DNA of 39,929 bases from Clostridia bacterium (GCA_017429265.1 JAFRPG010000097.1:1-39929); one strand, 5' to 3'. Counted from the stretch's first letter, positions 32,948 through 39,929 are shown. Notes: generated by a model from the letters alone, not told the origin. Program-made: numbers and translations.

Positions 32948-34405
32948 TCAGCCCATGAGCTTCCTCCGGATGGCAGCCAGATGTTCCCCGGTCAGGCCGG
33001 AACGGGCGAAGAAGGCTTCGATGCTCCCGAACCGTTCCCGGAAGAACTCCAGGAAGCGCTCCATGCTCGCCTCGTCTGCCAGGACGATGCGCCGGTCGAC
33101 TCCGGGATGCTCCGCGAGCCACCGCTCGAGCCGGGCGCGGTTGTACTCGCGGCTGACGGCATAGTCGTCGACAACGGCCTTCGGATCCGCCCCGCAGGCC
33201 GTCAGGATCAGGGCGCTGATGACGCCGGTCCTGTCCTTGCCGGCCGTGCAGCAGTACAGGACGCCGCCCTCCGCCTCCGCGACGGCGCGGAGCACGTCGG
33301 CCGCCTCGGGCTGTGAGGCCATCTCGAGGTAGAGACCGGGGACCTCCTCCAGCGAGGAGGGCGGCGCACTCCCGATCGTGAAGGGGATCCTGCGATAGGC
33401 AAAGCCCTCCCGGTCCGCGTACACGCAGGGCTTCCGGGCGGCTTCTGCGTCCGTGCGCAGGTCGATGACCGTCGTGATGCCCAGGTCCCGCAGCAGATCG
33501 GCGTCCGCCTCATTCTCCGTGACCGGGGCGTCGCTCCGCCAGATCCTGTCCCGGCGCGTGATCCCGCCCGACCGCGTCCGGTGTCCGCCCAGGTCCCTCG
33601 TGTTGGAGGTCGAGGCGAGCAGGCTCCGGTACTTCGCAGGCTCGGCGGCGGCCGGGCGGACGGCAACCGCGGTGAACTCGCCCGGCAGGCTTTCGTTCTC
33701 CCACGAGGGATGCTCATCGAAGCGCAGCAGGGTGAACCCGGCGCCGATCACGGCGTTGATGATCTCGCTGACCGTGTATTTCCGGTAGCGGCACTTCGGG
33801 ATCCGCCTGCGGACTTCCTCCTCATAGAAGCGCGCGTGGGCCATCTCCCCCTCGAAGACCTCCCGCGAGAAGTAGCTCATGGACGGCGTCTCCAGGTGCA
33901 GGGTGTCGCTGATCTTGGTAAAGGGGTGAAAGTCGCTGCAGATCATGCGGCCGCCCGGGGCGAGGAGGGCGTACATCAGGCGCATGAAGGCATCGGGATC
34001 GTGGAAATAGTGGAGGACGCCGCCCTCCATGAACACGACGTCGAAGTGCCCGCCGTAGACCGCAAGGTCGGTCTCCATGACGTCCCCGAGCACGAAATCG
34101 ATGTGCGTCCCGGCCGCTTCGGCTGTCTCGAGGGCATACCGGCGGTTGTCCTCAGAGATGTCGAAGACCGTGACCGCGGCGCCCAGCAGGGCCAGCGGAA
34201 TGGCCTTCTTGCCGCAGGAGCCGCAGATATTGGCGATCCGGACGCCCTCATAGCGATCGAAATAAGCCGCGTACTTCCGCAGCATCCGGAGCGGATCGGC
34301 CCTGTCCTCGGCGGCCCGCTCCCGCGGCGTTCCGGCGTGCCGGACCCAGAAATCATAGGCGTCAAACTCCCACGCCGCCTTGTGCTGCCTTGCGTCTTCG
34401 TTCAT
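32948..34405 (-). CDS. Methyltransferase-tyrosine phosphatase fusion protein
   Basis: A 485-residue cytoplasmic protein with two enzyme domains. Residues 1 to ~250 form a class I SAM-dependent methyltransferase: IANICGSCGKKAIPLALLGA (motif I), VFDIS, VLGDV and FDVVFMEGGVLHYF. Residues ~260-485 are a Y_phosphatase3-type protein phosphatase: NTRDLGGHRTRSGG, VIDLRTDAEAARK and the active-site loop CCTAGKDRTGV, i.e. C-x5-R. The junction is short and in one clean frame. AAGGAG precedes the ATG. It follows amrS by 24 bases and is the last gene of the AmmeMemoRadiSam run. Substrates of either half are unknown. Confidence 0.9.
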   Translation of the reverse strand: MNEDARQHKAAWEFDAYDFWVRHAGTPRERAAEDRADPLRMLRKYAAYFDRYEGVRIANICGSCGKKAIPLALLGAAVTVFDISEDNRRYALETAEAAGTHIDFVLGDVMETDLAVYGGHFDVVFMEGGVLHYFHDPDAFMRLMYALLAPGGRMICSDFHPFTKISDTLHLETPSMSYFSREVFEGEMAHARFYEEEVRRRIPKCRYRKYTVSEIINAVIGAGFTLLRFDEHPSWENESLPGEFTAVAVRPAAAEPAKYRSLLASTSNTRDLGGHRTRSGGITRRDRIWRSDAPVTENEADADLLRDLGITTVIDLRTDAEAARKPCVYADREGFAYRRIPFTIGSAPPSSLEEVPGLYLEMASQPEAADVLRAVAEAEGGVLYCCTAGKDRTGVISALILTACGADPKAVVDDYAVSREYNRARLERWLAEHPGVDRRIVLADEASMERFLEFFRERFGSIEAFFARSGLTGEHLAAIRRKLMG

Positions 34406-34429
34406 GCGCGGTGTCTCCTTCTCATGCGG

Positions 34430-35290
34430 TCAGCAGTTGCCGGTATAGACGTACCGCAGCCGCTCCCGCGCCGCGTCCGCCAGCCGGTACACCAGTCCCA
34501 CGTCCGTCGGCGGGCGGTCCCGCATCAGGAACTGCGGAAAGAAGCGCGTGATGTGCAGCGGGATCTCCGGCCCGACCGGGTTCCCGTCGCCGTCCCTGAG
34601 CCCGGCCACCCATGCGCTCAGGGCCCGGATCTCCTCCTCGCCGTCGTTCCCGCCCGGGACGATCAGCGTGGTCAGCTCCACGTGGCAGCCCTGCACGGCG
34701 CGCGCGATGAAGGCCTTCACCGCCTCCAGGCTGCCACCGAGCGTCCGCGAGTACCAGGCGTTCGTGAAGCCCTTGAGGTCGATGTTCATCGCGTCGATAT
34801 GCGGGAGGAGGGCGTCCAGCACCCACGGCTCCGCCGTGCCGTTGGTCACCATCACGCAGGCGAGGCCTTCCTCATGCGCCAGCCGCGCCGTGTCCCGCAC
34901 GAACTCCCAGCCGATCAGCGGCTCGTTGTAGGTGAAGGCGATCCCGATGTTCCCGCGGGCCTTCAGGCGGACGGCGGTGCGCACCAGTTCCTCCGGCGCG
35001 ACCGTCTCCGCCCGCTCCGCCCAGGTCATCGCGGCCGCGGACCAGGAGATCTCATGATTCTGGCAGAAGGGGCAGCGGAGGTTGCAGCCGTAGCTTCCGG
35101 CGGAAAGGATCAGGCTGCCGGGGCGGAAGCGCCGCAGCGGCTTCTTTTCGATCGGGTCGAGGGCCAGGGAGGTGAGTTTCCCATAGTTCTCCGGCCGGAT
35201 CTCCCCGCCGCGGCAGATCCGCGCGCCGCAGAAGCCCTTCCTCCCCTCGGCGATCTCACAGTGCCGGAAGCAGACCTCGCATCGCACCAT
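34430..35290 (-). CDS. amrS: AmmeMemoRadiSam system radical SAM enzyme (AmrS)
   Basis: A 286-residue radical SAM protein. The 4Fe-4S motif is C69-x3-C73-x2-C76 (SYGCNLRCPFCQN). The N-terminus has extra cysteines (C4, C7, C11, C21) in the pattern MVRCEVCFRHC seen in AmrS and pyruvate formate-lyase-activating enzyme relatives. IAFTYNEPLIGWEFV, NIDLKGFTN and LTTLIVPGGND are typical of the AmrS branch. It starts 14 bases after the Memo-AMMECR1 gene, preceded by GGAGGA. The system is widely conserved, but I know of no firmly established substrate. Confidence 0.93.
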   Translation of the reverse strand: MVRCEVCFRHCEIAEGRKGFCGARICRGGEIRPENYGKLTSLALDPIEKKPLRRFRPGSLILSAGSYGCNLRCPFCQNHEISWSAAAMTWAERAETVAPEELVRTAVRLKARGNIGIAFTYNEPLIGWEFVRDTARLAHEEGLACVMVTNGTAEPWVLDALLPHIDAMNIDLKGFTNAWYSRTLGGSLEAVKAFIARAVQGCHVELTTLIVPGGNDGEEEIRALSAWVAGLRDGDGNPVGPEIPLHITRFFPQFLMRDRPPTDVGLVYRLADAARERLRYVYTGNC

Positions 35291-35304
35291 GGTTTTCTCC
35301 TCCG

Positions 35305-36690
35305 TCAGACGTGCCGCACCACCTCGAAGCGCTGCAGCTCCACCTTCTCCTTCGGCCCGATCCCGGCCTTCTGCCGGGCAATGGCCACCTGCTTCTCCGC
35401 CGTGTCCACTCCGTCCAGGTCCGGCAGGAGCAGCCCCCGCCGATGGCCCCGGGTGACGATCACGCCGTAGCGCCGGACGTCCAGTTCCTTCTCCGAGGCG
35501 ACAGGCTCCGGCTCCCCGAGTACGTCCACGCTGATGTCGAGCAGCTTCAGTTCCTCCGGCCGGATCGGCGGAAAGCGCGGGTCCCGCGTCGCGGCGCTGA
35601 CCGCGTTGCGGATGATCTCCTCCGCCAGGCTATCCCGCGTCGGGGCGATCGTCCCGATGCAGCCCCTGAGCCGGCCCTGCTTATGGATGGACACGAAGGC
35701 TCCGGCCCTGCGCGCGGTCAACTCCTCCGGCAGCCCCGCCGGGATCTCCGCCGTGCGCCCGCGCAGGACGATCTCCTCCACGGAGAGCCAGGCCAGCCGC
35801 ACCCACGGATCGCACGCCGCGCGGCGGCCGGCGGCCTCCCGCTCCCGGAGCTCCGTGCGCCGGTCGAGGAAGCGGCGGCTCTCATCGGGTGCCCCGGGGC
35901 GGAAGACGCAGACGCCGTACCCGACGCCGGTCACATCCTCGTGCGAGAGCATCCGCGCGTCGACCCGCAGGCCGTCCAGCGCGCCCGCCATGATGAGGAA
36001 GGAGCGGTGGCCGCATTCCGCCGCGCGCTCGCAGAAATCCTCGCCGAAGTCGAACAGCTCCCCGAAGGCCGCGCGGCCGCACACATCCATGATCCGCCGG
36101 TCGTACTCGGGGCCCTCCGGGGCAAAGCCGTACGGCCCGTACGTCTGCAGCTTGTGGGACAGGTCGCCGCTCGCCACGAGGACGGCCCGCCGCCCGGTCT
36201 CCTCCGCCGCACGCCGGATCAGCTGTCCGAAGCGGTAGTGCTCCTCGGGAGAAAGCCCGCTCAGGCCGATGCGCACCAGGCGGAAGCCCGTGTACGCCCG
36301 GCGGATGAAGTACAGCGGGACCATGGTCCCGTGGTCGAGCGCCGGCTCCCGCTCCCCGAGCGTCCCGGCGGGAAAGTTCTCCGCCCGGGCCAGGCGCTCC
36401 AGCACGCCGACCAGCTCCGTGTCATATGTCTCCCGGAAACGCACGCCGGGCGCCCGGAACTGCGCGAAGCTGCCCTCCGCATGCTCCCCGGGGGAGATGT
36501 GGAACCAGTCGGCGTACAGGGTGGCATGCGGGCTGGTGACGATGACCGTCTCCGGCCGCAGGGCAGCGATCTCGCCGGCCACCGCCTCATAAGCCGCGCG
36601 CGTGGCCTCGATCTGACGCTCGCTCCCCTTCCCGACGTCCGGCACGATCATCGGTGGATGGGGCACCATGAAGGCTGCGAGAATGGGCAT
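35305..36690 (-). CDS. AmmeMemoRadiSam fusion of Memo-like (AmrB) and AMMECR1 (AmrA) domains
   Basis: A 461-residue fusion. Residues 1 to ~265 are a Memo-like/extradiol dioxygenase subunit B-type domain (MVPHPPMIVPDVG, TSPHATLYADW, DHGTMVPLYFIRRA, VASGDLSHKL). Residues ~290-461 are an AMMECR1 domain with the invariant LRGCIGTIAP and AATRDPRFPPI. Joined with the radical SAM partner downstream, all three parts of the AmmeMemoRadiSam system lie in two genes. AAAGGAGAG precedes the ATG. No clear promoter was found in 36691-36927. The joint reaction of the three domains is not established. Confidence 0.93.
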   Translation of the reverse strand: MPILAAFMVPHPPMIVPDVGKGSERQIEATRAAYEAVAGEIAALRPETVIVTSPHATLYADWFHISPGEHAEGSFAQFRAPGVRFRETYDTELVGVLERLARAENFPAGTLGEREPALDHGTMVPLYFIRRAYTGFRLVRIGLSGLSPEEHYRFGQLIRRAAEETGRRAVLVASGDLSHKLQTYGPYGFAPEGPEYDRRIMDVCGRAAFGELFDFGEDFCERAAECGHRSFLIMAGALDGLRVDARMLSHEDVTGVGYGVCVFRPGAPDESRRFLDRRTELREREAAGRRAACDPWVRLAWLSVEEIVLRGRTAEIPAGLPEELTARRAGAFVSIHKQGRLRGCIGTIAPTRDSLAEEIIRNAVSAATRDPRFPPIRPEELKLLDISVDVLGEPEPVASEKELDVRRYGVIVTRGHRRGLLLPDLDGVDTAEKQVAIARQKAGIGPKEKVELQRFEVVRHV

Positions 36691-36723
36691 GGCTCTCTCC
36701 TTTCCCGTCCCGGTGCGGGGCGG

Positions 36724-36804
36724 TCAGCGGCTCTCCGAGAGGAGGCGCAGCAGTCTGGTCGGCAGCTTGTCGTTGACAACGGTGATCAGACCCACGTTCA
36801 GCAT
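36724..36804 (-). CDS. Possible 26-residue small ORF
   Basis: In the 237-base gap between the TrkA/RyR gene and the AmmeMemoRadiSam genes, an ATG with GAGG 8 bases upstream opens a 26-codon frame (starting MLNVGLITVV, ending LLSESR) that stops 33 bases before the next start. The same frame continues upstream without a stop for about 35 codons, so it could also be the tail of a decayed gene. There is no recognisable family. The rest of the gap shows no feature. Confidence 0.25.
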   Translation of the reverse strand: MLNVGLITVVNDKLPTRLLRLLSESR

Positions 36805-36927
36805 GCCGCAGACCTCACGGGTCTCGGTGGGCAGCAAACCCCTCTTTTTCCGGTTCGCGGCGCACGGCCCCGGATTAGCAGCGGTATTCGTCCTTCCCCT
36901 CCGCCGGGAGCTGCCGTCCGTGCTCCG

Positions 36928-38823
36928 TCACAACCCGATGACCGCCCTGTCCTTCGGCTTCTCCTCCTCGTTCAGAACCCCGTATCTGACCAGGTCATTG
37001 TGCATTTTCGCCAGGTCGTTTCTCGAGGACTTATCCGCGGAGCCGCTGGTAATGAAGCCCTCGGAGCGCATGTAGGCGTTCCAGCGGATCTTCTCGACGA
37101 TCTCCCTCCGGCATTCGGGGATCCCGCAGGCCTCCATCGCCTGCGCATGGATCGCGGCCGCGAGGGAGGAGCGGTAGTAATACTCGTAATCCCAGAATTT
37201 CTGACGGTACGCGTCGTCGCTGAGTTTGGCCCAGGCGCAGTGCCCTTTGTACCCGCGCTCCTGCAGCTCGGAGCTGATGATGATCTCCTCCGCATGCGAG
37301 CTCTCCAGGTCGCCGATGAAGTCGATGTCGTAGCGGTCGCCGGAAAAGTTCGTGATGGACTCGAGCGCCCCGATCTCATCGGAATTGTAGACGATCGCCT
37401 GGATGATCGGCTGCCGCTCGCCCCGGCGCTCCTCCGTCTGCTCAAAGGCGGTGCGGAGGGTCACGGCGGTGCGGATGTTCATCTCGTCGGTGCCCAGGCA
37501 GACCAGCACATAGCTGACATCCTTGATCTTCTTGATCTCCTTCACAAATTCGATCGACTGGACATCCACCTTGTTATGGATGCGGATGTCGCAGAAGGCT
37601 TCCCCTTCGATCACCTTGCCGTTGAAGCTTTCCTCCATCAGTTCCGGGCAGAGCTGGGTGAACTTCTCCTTCGCCTTCTCGTCCTGGTCGAAGGCGTGGA
37701 TCGTGACCCTGTACCCGTCCATCTGACAGAACCAGGCCAGGGCCTTGATCATCTCCGTGCCGTGCTGGCCGGTGCCGATGATGACCGCCGTGATCGGGAC
37801 AGGCTCGCCGTCTTCCGTGGGGTTGATCCGCTTGGCTCTCTCGAAGATGTTCTCGTGGCGGACGTCCGGCGCGGCGTCCCCCTTCCGGTTCACCTGGGTG
37901 AACAGGTTCTGGTAGATCAGCGACTGGACCTCGTCGATCCTGCGGACCCGGATCGACCCCTTCTTGTCCGTCGCGTTGAGGATCAGCTCGCTCTCGATCC
38001 GTGTGGAAAAGACGAAGAGATGGCAGTTCTTCCTGTTCCCGTACGCTTTGATGATGCCGACCGACTGGTTGATGTTCTCGGTCTCATCCGTGCCGATGGT
38101 GAAGAAGAACAGCTTCCGCCCGGTGAGGTGGAACCGGAAGTTGATGTCCAGGATATCCTTCTTGAAGCAGATGGCCCGTATGATCTGCGCCTTCTGTGCC
38201 AGGTCGTGAGAGGCTTCCTCCTCCCTGTCGTACACATCCGTGAAGACGATAGTCGCCCACCGGTGGTTCTTCTTGATGCTCTGTGCGAGGACGATCGAGC
38301 GCTCGTTCAGCTCCGAAAACACATACGCGTCCGTCGGGAAGCGGACCGCATAGCGCAGGTAGGACGAGAGGTTGCGGAAAAAGGAGATGACAAAGGTGAA
38401 GGTGAGCATCGGCGCGATGATCATCCCGGCGGACAGCAGCACCGAATACAGTGTGCTCAGGAAGGCGCTCGGGCATGCGGCCGTCTTCAGCGCGATGCCG
38501 GGATCGGCGTCGATGGTGAACATCTGCAGCGCATGATGCAGGGCGGACACGAACACGTGCAGCCCCCGCCATTCCTTCACCTCGCTCAGCTGCGCTGCGT
38601 AGATCGGGATCAGCAAAAAGGTCGCGGAGACCAGCACGCCGGCGAAAAAGGCATAAAACGGTGTGCCGAAGCGCTCTCTTCTCTGCTTGTTCCAGGTCAG
38701 GTGGATCCATACGGCCACGGAGGCCAGCAGGGCACTCACTGCCAGGACAAACCACCAGTACCACTTCATCGCGGCGGCAGACGCCATCATCGCCGGAAAT
38801 ACGGACAGCACGGATCCGACCAT
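36928..38823 (-). CDS. Membrane protein with two Rossmann (TrkA-N-like) domains and a C-terminal RyR-like domain
   Basis: A 631-residue protein. Residues ~18-150 hold three or four membrane helices. A first nucleotide-binding-like domain (from about 165, TDAYVFSELNERSIVLAQSI) is followed by a second one with a clear GTGQHG dinucleotide loop (about 355) and HAFDQDE at its second strand. The C-terminus (about 550-620) has KIRWNAYMRSEGF and LAKMHNDLVRYG, the conserved pattern of prokaryotic RyR domains. It has its own near-consensus promoter. The layout suggests a ligand-gated ion channel or stress sensor; the ion and ligand are unknown. The start at 38823 has AAGGGAGAG upstream. Confidence 0.82.
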   Translation of the reverse strand: MVGSVLSVFPAMMASAAAMKWYWWFVLAVSALLASVAVWIHLTWNKQRRERFGTPFYAFFAGVLVSATFLLIPIYAAQLSEVKEWRGLHVFVSALHHALQMFTIDADPGIALKTAACPSAFLSTLYSVLLSAGMIIAPMLTFTFVISFFRNLSSYLRYAVRFPTDAYVFSELNERSIVLAQSIKKNHRWATIVFTDVYDREEEASHDLAQKAQIIRAICFKKDILDINFRFHLTGRKLFFFTIGTDETENINQSVGIIKAYGNRKNCHLFVFSTRIESELILNATDKKGSIRVRRIDEVQSLIYQNLFTQVNRKGDAAPDVRHENIFERAKRINPTEDGEPVPITAVIIGTGQHGTEMIKALAWFCQMDGYRVTIHAFDQDEKAKEKFTQLCPELMEESFNGKVIEGEAFCDIRIHNKVDVQSIEFVKEIKKIKDVSYVLVCLGTDEMNIRTAVTLRTAFEQTEERRGERQPIIQAIVYNSDEIGALESITNFSGDRYDIDFIGDLESSHAEEIIISSELQERGYKGHCAWAKLSDDAYRQKFWDYEYYYRSSLAAAIHAQAMEACGIPECRREIVEKIRWNAYMRSEGFITSGSADKSSRNDLAKMHNDLVRYGVLNEEEKPKDRAVIGL

Positions 38824-38859
38824 TTTTGCTCTCTCCCTTATGATGATCCTGTACGATCC

Positions 38860-38887
38860 ATTATAAACCATCCGTCCGGCCTGTCAA
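38860..38887 (-). promoter_or_regulatory. Near-consensus promoter of the TrkA/RyR gene
   Basis: On the minus strand perfect TTGACA and TATAAT boxes are separated by 16 bases, about 37 bases before the start codon. Confidence 0.9.
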
Positions 38888-38903
38888 CCTTTGGCGTGCG
38901 CAC

Positions 38904-38931
38904 AAAAAAAGCAGGCTCCGCAGAGCCCGCT
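38904..38931 (-). terminator. Terminator after the small secreted protein gene
   Basis: On the minus strand AGCGGGCTC-TGCG-GAGCCTGCT is followed by seven T bases, just past the stop codon and before the promoter of the next gene. Confidence 0.9.
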
Positions 38932-38939
38932 TCCCGCGG

Positions 38940-39431
38940 TCACTTGGCCGCGCCGGCCGCCTTGACAACGTACACGATGATCGTGCCCGCGATCTTCACC
39001 GCCTTCTCGATGTCGGGAGAGACGCTGACGATCGTCTGATTGTTTACGCTGAGGGTGTGGCTGGTGATCTTGACCTGATTGTGCTTGGCGGTGAGCTTGC
39101 AGGTCAGGACCGAGCCGGGGACGAGGCTGCCGAGGGTCCAGACGCGATCCGGCACGCCCTTCTTGTCGGCAACGAAGCGCAGCTCGTGGGTCGTTCCGTC
39201 GCTCATGTAGGCACCGAAGGTCAGGATGTCGCCCTGCTCCATGCGGTCGACCTTCACGCCGTCGAGGTAGACGGTGACGGCGTACTTGGACTTGATGATG
39301 TTGTGGCGGAGGCTGATGTCGAAGGTGGCAAAGAAGACATGGGTGTCGTTGTTCTCTGCGAGGGCCGGGATCTGCACGGTGATGATGATCACGCAGAACA
39401 GCAGGGCGAAAATCTTGTTGAGCAGCTTCAT
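38940..39431 (-). CDS. Unknown secreted or envelope protein (163 aa)
   Basis: The N-terminus (KLLNKIFALLFCVIIITVQ, then PALAENND) is a clear signal peptide with a cleavage site after ALA. The mature part looks beta-rich (THVFFATFDISLRHN, YAVTVYLDGVKVDRM). The last ~25 residues (VKIAGTIIVYVVKAAGAAK) are a short hydrophobic helix that could dock in the membrane. I recognise no family. The start at 39431 has AAAGGAG upstream; an ATG 21 bases earlier in the same frame is less well placed. A short ORF and a possible ECF-type promoter lie upstream. Confidence 0.8.
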   Translation of the reverse strand: MKLLNKIFALLFCVIIITVQIPALAENNDTHVFFATFDISLRHNIIKSKYAVTVYLDGVKVDRMEQGDILTFGAYMSDGTTHELRFVADKKGVPDRVWTLGSLVPGSVLTCKLTAKHNQVKITSHTLSVNNQTIVSVSPDIEKAVKIAGTIIVYVVKAAGAAK

Positions 39432-39510
39432 GGTTGTTCTCCTTTCATTCATGGGGTCCCGATTTTTGGTTTGTGCGGCTTGTGTCAGGGAAATGCGCGT
39501 TTTCCGGGCT

Positions 39511-39591
39511 TCATCGGCGGGGAGGCAGCGCCTTCGGCCGTCCGATGTGCTTCTCCGGGGTGTCGAAGATGATTCCGATCGCGGCGGTCAT
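39511..39591 (-). CDS. Possible 26-residue small ORF with very strong ribosome site
   Basis: An ATG is preceded by AAAGGAGGGAGG, one of the strongest ribosome sites in the window. The frame codes for 26 residues starting MTAAIGIIFDTPEKHIGRP and ending in Pro-Pro-Arg-Arg. It ends 79 bases before the secreted protein start on the same strand. It may be a leader peptide or a small protein in its own right; no family is recognised. Confidence 0.5.
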   Translation of the reverse strand: MTAAIGIIFDTPEKHIGRPKALPPRR

Positions 39592-39642
39592 CGCGTTCCT
39601 CCCTCCTTTCCCGCGGCGATTTCCTCATCGCTTTCATTCGTA

Positions 39643-39670
39643 ATATCCGCAGGCCATGCGAAAGGTTACA
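39643..39670 (-). promoter_or_regulatory. Candidate ECF-type promoter upstream of small ORF and secreted protein
   Basis: On the minus strand TGTAAC is followed after 15 bases by CGGATAT. The -35 part equals that of the ECF promoter at 17042; the -10 part deviates from CGTC. It lies about 52 bases before the small ORF. Control by the ECF sigma factor of this window is possible but unproven. Confidence 0.4.
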
Positions 39671-39738
39671 GGGTTTTGCGAAAATTCCGAAAAAAAAGGT
39701 TCTTCACGTTTAGCCAGGGAAACTCCGTTGGTGAGGGA

Positions 39739-39786
39739 ATGCGCCTGCGGGCGCACCAGAGGGCTTTCCGATCGATCCGGGGCTGC
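39739..39786. repeat. Palindromic repeat left end, copy C (subtype 2), abutting an IS
   Basis: The sequence GCGCCTGCGGGCGCACCAGAGGGCTTTCCGATCG matches the left end of copy B; the next bases, ATCCGGGGCTGC, are the inverse of the solo right end at 30989. The match stops where the IS-like sequence begins. The stretch 39671-39738 shows only an A-rich run and no gene. Confidence 0.75.
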
Positions 39787-39795
39787 TGTGTACGG

Positions 39796-39860
39796 TTTCA
39801 GGACATCGGTAACAGAAAGTTTCAGGACATCGGTAAGGGTTTGTGTCAGGACATCGGTAA
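39796..39860 (+). repeat. Three direct repeats in the IS end
   Basis: TTTCAGGACATCGGTAA occurs at 39796-39812 and 39820-39836, and the 15-base core again at 39846-39860. The spacing centre to centre is about 24-25 bases. They are probably transposase binding sites; the third overlaps the -35 region of the transposase promoter. Confidence 0.85.
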
Positions 39861-39876
39861 GACTTCACGGTATAAT
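39848..39876 (+). promoter_or_regulatory. Promoter of IS transposase
   Basis: A perfect TATAAT (39871-39876) lies 17 bases after AGGACA, which is part of the third direct repeat, so transposase binding could repress its own gene. Confidence 0.6.
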
Positions 39877-39898
39877 TGGCACGAGGGGGGTGCCGGAA

Positions 39899-39929
39899 AT
39901 GCCGTGGAAGGAGACCGACGCAATGAGAG
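39899..39929 (+). CDS. IS481-like transposase, N-terminal fragment
   Basis: Only the first ten codons are inside the window: MPWKETDAMR. This opening is typical of IS481/IS3-related DDE transposases with an integrase core, which begin with MPWKE and continue into a helix-turn-helix. The assignment also rests on the IS-like end with direct repeats upstream. The rest of the gene lies beyond the window. Confidence 0.65.
   Translation, partial: MPWKETDAMR

Larger units (their letters stand above)
39787..39929 (+). mobile_element. Left end of an IS481-like insertion sequence (cut by window edge)
   Basis: The stretch starts TGTGTACGG directly after repeat copy C, carries three direct repeats of TCAGGACATCGGTAA, then a promoter and the first codons of a transposase. 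Only the left end lies inside the window, so the right end, target duplication and full transposase cannot be seen. Confidence 0.75.

Noticed and set aside
35311..39039. Very long plus-strand open frame (over 1200 codons) across the AmmeMemoRadiSam and TrkA/RyR genes
   Set aside because: It is antisense to well-recognised genes with ribosome sites; its translation is Ala/Arg/Val/Gly-rich with no family motif. High GC content makes such frames common.
39796..39860. Direct repeats as a CRISPR array near the Cas6e-like gene
   Set aside because: Units are only 15-17 bases with ~7-9 base gaps, lie at an IS end, and are 16 kb from the Cas6e-like gene.

Overview
The window is about 40 kb of high-GC bacterial chromosome, most likely from a Clostridia-type Firmicute of a gut or rumen community. 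The evidence is strong AGGAGG-type ribosome sites, sigma-A promoters with 16-17 bp spacing, a T-box leader before trpS, a TPP riboswitch before thiT, an ECF sigma/anti-sigma pair, an Amt-PII fusion and many plant-glycan and glycogen enzymes. No taxon can be assigned from the sequence alone. No tRNA, rRNA or CRISPR array was seen.

Layout. 1-186: copy of a dispersed palindromic repeat. 227-3391 (-): rnz, GH27 alpha-galactosidase, a small zinc-ribbon protein and a ROK sugar kinase. 3649-4610 (-): thiT under a TPP riboswitch. 4647-8937 (-): GH13 amylase and glycogen phosphorylase. 9062-13131 (-): T-box-controlled trpS, a secreted metallo-beta-lactamase-fold protein, and a FecCD/FecE-type ABC transporter with no binding protein. 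13406-14344 (+): bile acid:Na+ symporter-family carrier. 14408-15991 (-): pgi. 16168-19343 (+): DUF1295 membrane protein, then ECF sigma, zf-HC2 anti-sigma and DUF4097. 19409-21059 (-): GH5 lipoprotein and a PNPOx-family protein. 21267-24190 (+): lysA, an orphan Cas6e homologue and GH43. 24309-25898 (-): ABC-F ATPase. 26053-29123 (-): a three-gene ZorA/ZorB-like motor operon. 29398-30630 (+): alpha-oxoamine synthase. 30732-31040: repeats. 31081-32787 (-): Amt-PII fusion. 32948-36690 (-): AmmeMemoRadiSam genes with a methyltransferase-phosphatase fusion. 36928-38823 (-): TrkA/RyR-like membrane protein. 38940-39591 (-): small secreted protein and a leader ORF. 39739-39929: repeat end and the left end of an IS481-like element.

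Much of the metabolism fits together: GH27, GH43, GH5 and GH13 release sugars, ROK kinase and Pgi feed glycolysis, and GlgP with GH13 turns over stored glucan.

The most unusual items are: (1) a GH5 enzyme whose eighth barrel strand lies at the N-terminus, which looks like a circular permutation; (2) a lone Cas6e homologue beside lysA with the catalytic His replaced by Gln; (3) a ZorAB-like stator with a third membrane protein and no Zorya effector; (4) a methyltransferase-tyrosine phosphatase fusion in an AmmeMemoRadiSam operon; (5) a two-subtype palindromic repeat family, one end of which abuts an IS.
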